Shown here in pieces: positions 6,723 to 12,667 of a DNA stretch of 15,198 nucleotides (positions within the stretch are counted from its first letter, which is position 1; each line of letters starts with the position of its first letter). A model generated the notes under the pieces. That model worked only from the letters and a program-made list of their open reading frames with translations. It did not search any database and was not told the DNA's origin. Location: positions 1 to 15,198 of the forward strand of contig PWUP01000184.1 in NCBI GenBank assembly GCA_003562535.1. Direction: 5' to 3'. Origin of the DNA: Gammaproteobacteria bacterium. Lineage in GTDB: Bacteria; Pseudomonadota; Gammaproteobacteria; Competibacterales; Competibacteraceae. A program made the translations under genes and the position numbers.

Positions 6723-8117
6723 ATGATCAAAACCCGCTTCGCTCCCAGCCCTACCGGTTATCTGCACGTCGGCGGCGCCCGCACAGCACTATTCAGTTGG
6801 CTGTATGCCCGTCAACAGGCAGGGAGTTTTGTCCTGCGCATTGAAGACACGGATCTGGAGCGTTCCAGCCAAGCGTCCATCACGGCTATTTTACAGGCAA
6901 TGGATTGGTTAGGGTTAGATTATGACGAAGGTCCGTATTACCAGACCCAACGCATGGAGCGCTATCGCGAAGTGATCGAGCGCTTACTGGCTGAGGGCAA
7001 AGCCTACCGCTGTTATTGCACCCGCGAAGAACTCGATACCTTGCGAGCTGAACAGCAGGCACGCAAACAAAAACCCCGCTACGATGGCCGTTATCGGGAT
7101 TATCAAGGCCCGCCCCGTGAGGGTGTGACCCCGGTGATCCGGTTTCGCAACCCACTGGATGGCGAGGTCGTGATTGATGATCTGATTCGCGGGCGGATTA
7201 CCATCAGTAATCGCGAACTGGATGATTTGGTCATCATGCGCGCTGATGGCAGCCCTACCTATAATTTCTGTGTGGTTGTCGATGATTGGGATATGGGGAT
7301 TACCCAAGTGATTCGTGGTGATGACCATATTAATAATACGCCTCGGCAGATCAATATTTTCCAAGCTCTGGGGGTGACACCACCGCAATACGCCCATGTG
7401 CCCATGATTCTCGGCTCTGATGGGTCGCGGTTGTCTAAACGTCATGGGGCAGTCAGTGTGTTGCAGTACCGTGATGCCGGTTATTTACCCGAAGCCTTGC
7501 TGAATTATCTATTGCGTTTGGGCTGGGCGCATGGCGATCAGGAACTATTCAGCCGTGAGCAGATGCTGGAATTATTCAGTTTGACCAGCGTTAACCATGC
7601 TGCGGCCAGTTTTGATCCAGATAAACTGTTATGGTTAAATCAACAGTATATTAAACAAGCGGATGCGGCTCGTTTAGGGGCATTACTGCATGAGCACTAT
7701 ATGCATATTGGAGTGAACCCCAATGACGGCCCCGAACCGCAAGCGGTGGCCGAAGCCTATCGAGAACGTGCGCGCACTCTGCGGGAAATGGCCGAGAACA
7801 GCCGCTTTCTTTATCAAGACTTTGAGCATTATGACCCGGCTATGGCCAGTAAGCAGCTTAAACCGGCGGCGGTTGAGCCTTTATCCGCCTTGCGCCAGCA
7901 GTTTGTTGACTTGGAGACTTGGCAGCCCGCCGCCATTCATGCGGCTATGGAAGCGGTAGCGGAGCGTTTGCAGCTTAAATTTGGCAAAATCGGCCCACCG
8001 CTGCGGGTGGCCGTTACTGGGGGTGCCGGTTCACCATCCTTGGATGTGACCGTGGCTTTATTAGGCAAGCCACGGACTTTGCAGCGGATTGATCGGGCGT
8101 TGGCGACCATCGAGTAA
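6723..8117 (+). CDS. gltX: Glutamate--tRNA ligase (GluRS)
   Basis: Class I aminoacyl-tRNA synthetase that charges tRNA-Glu. The protein is 464 residues, close to E. coli GltX (471). The N-terminal Rossmann domain has PSPTGYLHVGGARTALF with the HIGH-motif equivalent HVGG at residues 15-18. The KMSKS equivalent is RLSKR at 236-240. The zinc-finger-like insert has Cys97, Cys99 and Tyr120, matching three E. coli ligands (Cys98, Cys100, Tyr121), but the fourth position is Tyr124 instead of Cys. Zinc binding is therefore doubtful. A C-terminal anticodon-binding helical domain follows. The start is the first ATG before the conserved N-terminus; no strong ribosome site is visible. It converges on tyrS with only two bases between stop codons. 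A second GltX paralog elsewhere is possible but cannot be seen. Confidence 0.97.
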   Translation: MIKTRFAPSPTGYLHVGGARTALFSWLYARQQAGSFVLRIEDTDLERSSQASITAILQAMDWLGLDYDEGPYYQTQRMERYREVIERLLAEGKAYRCYCTREELDTLRAEQQARKQKPRYDGRYRDYQGPPREGVTPVIRFRNPLDGEVVIDDLIRGRITISNRELDDLVIMRADGSPTYNFCVVVDDWDMGITQVIRGDDHINNTPRQINIFQALGVTPPQYAHVPMILGSDGSRLSKRHGAVSVLQYRDAGYLPEALLNYLLRLGWAHGDQELFSREQMLELFSLTSVNHAAASFDPDKLLWLNQQYIKQADAARLGALLHEHYMHIGVNPNDGPEPQAVAEAYRERARTLREMAENSRFLYQDFEHYDPAMASKQLKPAAVEPLSALRQQFVDLETWQPAAIHAAMEAVAERLQLKFGKIGPPLRVAVTGGAGSPSLDVTVALLGKPRTLQRIDRALATIE

Positions 8118-8119
8118 GA

Positions 8120-9406
8120 CTACCGATACATGAGCGCATGCCAATGTTTTTTACCACGGCGCAGTAACAGGGTGTCACCATGCAGTAAATCAGCGCTGGT
8201 GATTTGACGGTCGGGCGTGATCCGTTCACCGTTGAGCGTAATGGCACCATTGCTGAGGAATTCACGCGCCTCGCGTCGTGATTGAGCCAGCGGGGTTTGG
8301 GTTAACAAGGTCACGCTGTCCATGCCCCCAGCGATGTGCTCATGTGAGTGCTCGCTGTGGGGAATATCAGCGAAGACTTCACGCAGTGTTTGGGCGTCTA
8401 AGGCGCGCACATCACCGCGCCCAAATAAGACACCGGCAGCGTACTCGGCACTGATACGGGCGGTTTCTCCATGCACCAGATCGGTCAGATGCTGTGCCAG
8501 CGCCCGATGTGCGGTGCGTTGATGCGGGGCTTGTTCATGCGCTGCGGCTAAGGCCGTGATTTCTTCACGCGGCATAAAGGTCAACCAATGCAAAAACCGA
8601 ATAATGTCGGCGTCATCGGTGTTCAGCCAGAATTGGTAAAATTTAAATGGGCTGGTGCGATCGGGGTTGAGCCATACGGCATTGCCTGCGGATTTGCCAA
8701 TTTTTTGGCCGTCTGCCCGCACCAATAATTTGTTGGTCACCGCATAGCTGTCGTTCTGGCCTTCAGGGAGCTTACGCCGAATCAAGTCCATGCCAGCGAC
8801 GATATTGCCGTACTGATCGGAGCCGGCCAGTTGCACAGTACACCCATGAGTCTGCCGTAAGTGTAAAAAATCATAAGCTTGCAGCAGTACATAGCTGAAT
8901 TCGGTGTAGCTAATGCCTTGTTCTCGCTGCTGGAGACGCTCGCGCACTGAATCGCGTTGCAGCATGGCATTGACGGAGAAGTATTTACCGACATCACGCA
9001 GCATTTCGATATAGCCTATCGAACTGAGCCAGTCGTCGTTGTTGAGCAAACGGGCTGCATTAGGGCGTTTAGGATCAAAATCCAGCAAGCGTTCTAAGGC
9101 GCGACGTTGGCTGGCAATATTGGCGCGCACTTGGTCCGCATCGAGCAATTGTCGCTCGCTGTCTTTGCCAGAGGGGTCACCGATTAAGCCCGTGCCGCCC
9201 CCCATCAGAGCAATAGGGGTGTGTCCAGCACGCTGCCAGTGCATCAGCAATTTGATCGCAATGAAATTGCCGACGGTGAGGCTGTCTGCGGTAGGATCAA
9301 AACCGCAGTAACCGACCCGACCGGGGGTACTGAGGTGTGCGGATAGATTAGGTCCGGCGGTTTGATGCAGTAAACCGCGCCATTCGAGTTCAGCGAGCAA
9401 CGACAT
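8120..9406 (-). CDS. tyrS: Tyrosine--tRNA ligase (TyrRS)
   Basis: Class I synthetase that charges tRNA-Tyr. The Rossmann domain has YCGFDPTADSL at residues 33-43 and the GGGTGLIGDPSGK loop. The tyrosine-binding stretch QLAGSDQYGN and the KMSKS equivalent KIGKS follow. An S4 RNA-binding domain is at the C-terminus (REAREFLSNGAITLNG onward). With the ATG at 9406 the protein is 428 residues, close to E. coli TyrS (424). A TTG at 9418 would add four residues. The HIGH motif reads T44-V-G-N47: the second His to Asn is a common variant, but Thr at the first His (His45 in Bacillus stearothermophilus TyrRS, which helps stabilise the transition state) is unusual. Everything else looks intact, so I treat it as functional. 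Confidence 0.95.
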   Translation of the reverse strand: MSLLAELEWRGLLHQTAGPNLSAHLSTPGRVGYCGFDPTADSLTVGNFIAIKLLMHWQRAGHTPIALMGGGTGLIGDPSGKDSERQLLDADQVRANIASQRRALERLLDFDPKRPNAARLLNNDDWLSSIGYIEMLRDVGKYFSVNAMLQRDSVRERLQQREQGISYTEFSYVLLQAYDFLHLRQTHGCTVQLAGSDQYGNIVAGMDLIRRKLPEGQNDSYAVTNKLLVRADGQKIGKSAGNAVWLNPDRTSPFKFYQFWLNTDDADIIRFLHWLTFMPREEITALAAAHEQAPHQRTAHRALAQHLTDLVHGETARISAEYAAGVLFGRGDVRALDAQTLREVFADIPHSEHSHEHIAGGMDSVTLLTQTPLAQSRREAREFLSNGAITLNGERITPDRQITSADLLHGDTLLLRRGKKHWHALMYR

Positions 9407-9459
9407 AAGTGGTACCAAAAGACGTGAAGGGGGGGATGTTACCGTGCGGTGGGCAGGGC

Positions 9460-9479
9460 ATCAAGCGTGTGGGCTTGAT
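9460..9479. promoter_or_regulatory. Short hairpin between tyrS and cbpA
   Basis: ATCAAGC and GCTTGAT form a perfect 7-bp stem around GTGTGG and are followed by TTTTA on the plus strand. It sits in the divergent tyrS-cbpA spacer, so it is in the leader of one or other transcript. It is terminator-like in shape but upstream of cbpA, so it may be a regulator site or chance. Confidence 0.3.
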
Positions 9480-9546
9480 TTTAGCGCTTGCCGACCGCAT
9501 CTTAAACCCAGTTAATCGAAAACCTGTTTAGACTATCCAGCGAATT

Positions 9547-10515
9547 ATGGAATATAAGGATTACTATCGTACCTTAGGGGTTGAACGCGATGCGACTCAA
9601 GACGCCATCAAAAAGGCGTACCGTCGTCTTGCGCGCAAATACCACCCCGATGTCAGCCAAGAGCCGCAGGCCGAACAGCGCTTTAAAGAAGCCAATGAAG
9701 CCTATGAGGTACTGAAAGACCCGCAAAAACGCGCCGCCTATGATCAGCTTGGCGCGCAGTGGCGCTCAGGTCAAGATTTCCGCCCGCCTCCTGGTTGGCA
9801 ACAGGGTTTTGAGTTCCGTCAGGGTGGGGATCACAGTGCAGGATTTAGTGATTTCTTTGAGTCGTTATTTGGGCATTTTGCCACGCATCCGGGTGCGGCT
9901 GGCGATGAGTGGCGTGCTTCAACCCGCACTCACCGCCGCCACAGCCCGTCCACTGGTGAGGATCAACACGCGCAGATTGAAATCAGCCTAGAAGACGCCT
10001 ACCACGGCGTTATGCGAACCATTGCTGTGCAAGCGCCTAAAGTTACGACTAAGGGTCAGGTTAAAACCCAAGAGCGCAACCTTAATGTGCGGATCCCTAA
10101 AGGGGTGATTGCGGGACAACGTATCCGTCTAGCCGGTCAAGGGGCACCCGATCCATGGAATGGCGCCCAAGGGGATTTGTATCTCGAAGTCTTATTCAAA
10201 CCCCATGATCTGTTTACCATTGATGGGCGCACCGTTATGCTGGAGTTACCGATTACGCCCTGGGAAGCAGCGCTGGGTTGCACGGTCACAGTGCCGACAC
10301 TCGGCGGCAAGGTGGATTTGCGGATTCCGCCTAATTCTCAAGGCGGGCAAAAGCTGCGGCTGAAAGGACGCGGACTGCCGGGTAATCCGTCCGGCGATCA
10401 GCTCGTGACCTTGAAACTGGTCACGCCACGGGCGGATACTGCCGCTGCCAAGCAATTTTATCAGCGCATGGCGGAAGAATTGCCGATGAATCCTCGTGCT
10501 GTGTTGGGGGGGTGA
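9547..10515 (+). CDS. cbpA: DnaJ-family co-chaperone / curved DNA-binding protein (CbpA)
   Basis: A type II J-domain protein of 322 residues that stimulates DnaK ATPase; in E. coli CbpA also binds curved DNA in the nucleoid. The J domain covers residues 1 to about 70, with HPD at 33-35 and the helix IV pattern of KRAAYDQLG. A Gly/Phe-rich linker spans about 80-130 (GWQQGFEFRQGG, FSDFFESLFGHF). The two beta-rich client-binding domains follow (IEISLEDAYHGV, VRIPKGVIAGQRIRLAGQG, LRIPPNSQGGQKLRLKGRG). There is no CXXCXGXG zinc region, which separates it from DnaJ. The cbpM modulator gene that follows cbpA in many bacteria is absent; the next gene is convergent msrA, 12 bp away. Confidence 0.93.
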   Translation: MEYKDYYRTLGVERDATQDAIKKAYRRLARKYHPDVSQEPQAEQRFKEANEAYEVLKDPQKRAAYDQLGAQWRSGQDFRPPPGWQQGFEFRQGGDHSAGFSDFFESLFGHFATHPGAAGDEWRASTRTHRRHSPSTGEDQHAQIEISLEDAYHGVMRTIAVQAPKVTTKGQVKTQERNLNVRIPKGVIAGQRIRLAGQGAPDPWNGAQGDLYLEVLFKPHDLFTIDGRTVMLELPITPWEAALGCTVTVPTLGGKVDLRIPPNSQGGQKLRLKGRGLPGNPSGDQLVTLKLVTPRADTAAAKQFYQRMAEELPMNPRAVLGG

Positions 10516-10527
10516 GTATAGGGACAA

Positions 10528-11130
10528 TCACTCATCCCACAGTTCCGCTAACCGCCGATCACGGCCACAGTTAAAGCGGTATAAACGGTAACGTATCGGA
10601 TTTTTTTGATAATAATTCTGATGATACTCCTCGGCAGGATAAAAAACGCTGCGCTCGCGAATCGGGGTCACTATCGGTTGCCCGAAGCGTTCCGACGCAT
10701 CCAGCGCTTGTTTTGACGCTTCAGCCAAATCTCGCTCGTAGTCGTTGCTGACAAAAATCCCAGTCAGATAAGCTTCGCCGCGATCACAAAATTGGCCGCC
10801 ATCATCCAAGGGATCGACATTACGCCAAAACACCTCTAGCAGGGTGGCGTAATCGACCACCTCGGGGTCATACACCACTTTGACCGCCTCAACATGGCCG
10901 GTGCCACCGCGCACGACCTGCTCATAGCTGGGATTAGGCACATGGCCGCCGATAAACCCCGATGTGGTCGATATGACCCCGTCCAACTCGTCGTAAGGCG
11001 GTTCCATACACCAAAAGCAGCCCCCAGCAAACACCGCACTGGCCTGATGCTCATGGGCGAGGGTAGGGCTGACACTCAGCAATACAGCCAGCAGTACGCC
11101 GACACCCTGCAGACGTTGAATCGTGCTCAT
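10528..11130 (-). CDS. msrA: Peptide-methionine (S)-S-oxide reductase MsrA, exported
   Basis: Reduces the S-form of methionine sulfoxide in proteins. The core motif GGCFWCMEPPYDEL carries catalytic Cys38, and the family stretches GFIGGHVPNPSYEQVVRGGTGH and QFCDRGEAY follow. Extra cysteines at 115 and near the C-terminus (RFNCGRD) are candidates for resolving disulfides. Residues 1 to about 25 form a Sec-type signal peptide with a hydrophobic core (VGVLLAVLLSVSPTLA), so the 200-residue protein should be periplasmic. Its ATG overlaps the msrB stop by four bases (ATGA), so it is the second gene of an msrB-msrA operon. An exported Msr needs periplasmic electron delivery; no thioredoxin-like partner is in the window. 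Confidence 0.95.
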   Translation of the reverse strand: MSTIQRLQGVGVLLAVLLSVSPTLAHEHQASAVFAGGCFWCMEPPYDELDGVISTTSGFIGGHVPNPSYEQVVRGGTGHVEAVKVVYDPEVVDYATLLEVFWRNVDPLDDGGQFCDRGEAYLTGIFVSNDYERDLAEASKQALDASERFGQPIVTPIRERSVFYPAEEYHQNYYQKNPIRYRLYRFNCGRDRRLAELWDE

Positions 11131-11720
11131 CCGCGGAGTTCCGGCAACGGCTCATCGAGAGGCACAAAGCGCAGGGCTACCCCATTATTGCACCAACGTT
11201 TGCCGGTGGGTGGTGGGCCGTCATTGAACACATGGCCTTGGTGGCCGCCGCAGCGGAGGCAGTGATACTCGGTGCGCGGGAAAATCAACCGGAAATCGCG
11301 TTTAGTCCCAATATGCTCATCGATGGCTGCGTAGAAACTTGGCCATCCCGTGCCGCTGTCGTATTTGGTTTCTGAGCTGAATAATGGTAAATGGCAGGCG
11401 GCACAGACGAAGGTGCCTGCACGTTTTTCATCGTTTAACGGACTGGTGAAAGCCGGTTCAGTGGCCTCGCGAAACAACACATTCCAGGCTTTGTCATCGA
11501 GATACTGACGCCAATAATCGCGCCCAACCTTTAGGCGCTGAATGGAGCCGTCTTGGGTCAAAGCAGCCGTTACGGCAGCAATATCATGGGCATTGGCCGC
11601 TTGTGCCCAAGTTCCCGCCATGCCGATAGCACTCAATGCAGCCAACCCATCAAGAAAATGTCGTCGCGTCACTGGTAGATGCCTCGCTAGTGTGAATGAA
11701 TACTGCGGACTGTGACTCAT
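11127..11720 (-). CDS. msrB: Peptide-methionine (R)-S-oxide reductase MsrB, Tat-exported
   Basis: Reduces the R-form of methionine sulfoxide in proteins, complementing MsrA. The MsrB domain begins near residue 73, with zinc pairs CAAC (Cys106, Cys109) and CLRC. It continues with the SGTGWPSF and GHVFNDGPPPTGKRWC stretches and the catalytic cysteine in RWCNNGVALRF. The N-terminus is a twin-arginine signal (VTRRHFLDGLAALSAIGMAG, Arg19-Arg20) with a likely cleavage site near residues 41-44. Tat export fits a zinc protein folded in the cytoplasm. I chose the ATG at 11720 (197 residues); a TTG at 11741 adds seven residues before the signal. It overlaps msrA by four bases. Confidence 0.94.
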   Translation of the reverse strand: MSHSPQYSFTLARHLPVTRRHFLDGLAALSAIGMAGTWAQAANAHDIAAVTAALTQDGSIQRLKVGRDYWRQYLDDKAWNVLFREATEPAFTSPLNDEKRAGTFVCAACHLPLFSSETKYDSGTGWPSFYAAIDEHIGTKRDFRLIFPRTEYHCLRCGGHQGHVFNDGPPPTGKRWCNNGVALRFVPLDEPLPELRG

Positions 11721-11899
11721 CAGCGGGTAGACGGTTCCCAAGAGAAAGGCAACACCCTACAACCAAGCCTTGTTGCGCGAATACACTACGCTATGCGCAG
11801 CGACGCACTTTAGGCGTTTAACCTTTAGTCTTGCACCTCGCTAGACTGGCTGAATAACGGTATGATACACAGCAACATTATTCGATATCTCAAACAGCC

Positions 11900-12085
11900 A
11901 TGCACTTTCCCTACGGTATTAGCGATTTTGCCAAAATCATCTGCGCCGATCAGTTTTCTGAGTTGTTTGGTGGCTTAGCCATTGGGCAACATCCCACGCC
12001 GCTGCATAATCAGTATTTGATTCTGCGTTGGGATTTTTCCTTGAGCAAAGTTCAAGGCGAAATCGCCGACATCGAAGTAGTGTAG
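11900..12085 (+). pseudogene. AAA-ATPase-like / PD-(D/E)XK (DUF1703-type) fragment
   Basis: A 61-codon frame whose start MHFPYGISDFAKI matches the N-terminus of the large AAA-ATPase-like proteins that carry a C-terminal PD-(D/E)XK nuclease domain. From residue 14 it jumps to a stretch (ADQFSELFGGLAIG, then PTPLHNQYLILRWDFS) that in full-length members lies roughly 45-50 residues further on. The missing part is where the Walker A motif (RPRRFGKS) normally lies. The frame then stops soon after, with the rest of the ~500-residue protein absent. It is therefore an in-frame internal deletion plus a 3' truncation, a gene relic. A TATGAT -10-like element sits at 11861-11866, but no good -35 is paired with it. 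The family is recalled from memory, not searched. Confidence 0.7.
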
Positions 12086-12144
12086 TCATGATGACGATGA
12101 ACGCGACAGACCATCATCGCACAACCGCATGACACTCGCTGTCA

Positions 12145-12642
12145 ATGGCCATTTATTTTCAGGTGATCGCAAAACTCGAACAACTCATCGGCGAAATCGG
12201 CGACCTCAACAGCACGTTGATCCTGCTGGTCGGTCCCAGTCGCAGTGGTAAGACCCAACTGCTGCGCCAACTCAGTGCTAGGTTCCACCTTGAGCCGCTC
12301 AACGTCGGTCTGGAGCTAGGGCGTCGTTTGGCGGCTACGCCGAATAATAAGCGCGGTTTTTCGGCAAGCGAACTGCTGCGGGAGATCGCGCAACATGCAC
12401 AATACGGGGAACGAACTGAAGACCCGCTGCTGCTCGACAACCTCGAGTTGCTATTCGAACCTAGTCTACAAATCAACCCGCTTGAACTCATTAGGCGGCT
12501 AGCTCACTTCAAGCGTGTCGTGGCCGTCTGGCCTGGCGAGCTGCGGGGTGATCGGCTGATCTACGCCGACATGAGTCATCCAGAACATCGTGACTACAGC
12601 CGTGATGGCGTGGTCGTAGTCGAAATGTGCCGAATCTACTGA
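12145..12642 (+). CDS. brxF: BREX-3 P-loop protein BrxF
   Basis: A 165-residue P-loop ATPase-like protein, the first gene of type 3 BREX phage-defence operons. The Walker A motif GPSRSGKT lies at residues 30-37, and a Walker B-like hydrophobic strand ending LLLDN at 95-99. A C-terminal segment follows (IRRLAHFKRVVAVWPGEL). Length, single P-loop domain and position directly before a brxC gene fit BrxF; its exact role in BREX is not established to my knowledge. The ATG at 12145 lacks a clear Shine-Dalgarno, and an in-frame stop at 12130-12132 rules out a much longer protein. Only 59 bp separate it from the upstream relic, and no regulator gene precedes it. Confidence 0.85.
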   Translation: MAIYFQVIAKLEQLIGEIGDLNSTLILLVGPSRSGKTQLLRQLSARFHLEPLNVGLELGRRLAATPNNKRGFSASELLREIAQHAQYGERTEDPLLLDNLELLFEPSLQINPLELIRRLAHFKRVVAVWPGELRGDRLIYADMSHPEHRDYSRDGVVVVEMCRIY

Positions 12643-12667
12643 AACTGCGAGGGAAGATACAAGCCTT

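Noticed and set aside
6984..7445. 153-codon minus-strand frame opposite gltX
   Set aside because: It overlaps the conserved GltX catalytic domain and has no protein-family character.
9407..9546. T-box or attenuator leader for tyrS
   Set aside because: The only hairpin is a 7-bp stem, with no T-box conserved sequence and no leader peptide; T-boxes are not expected in gammaproteobacteria.
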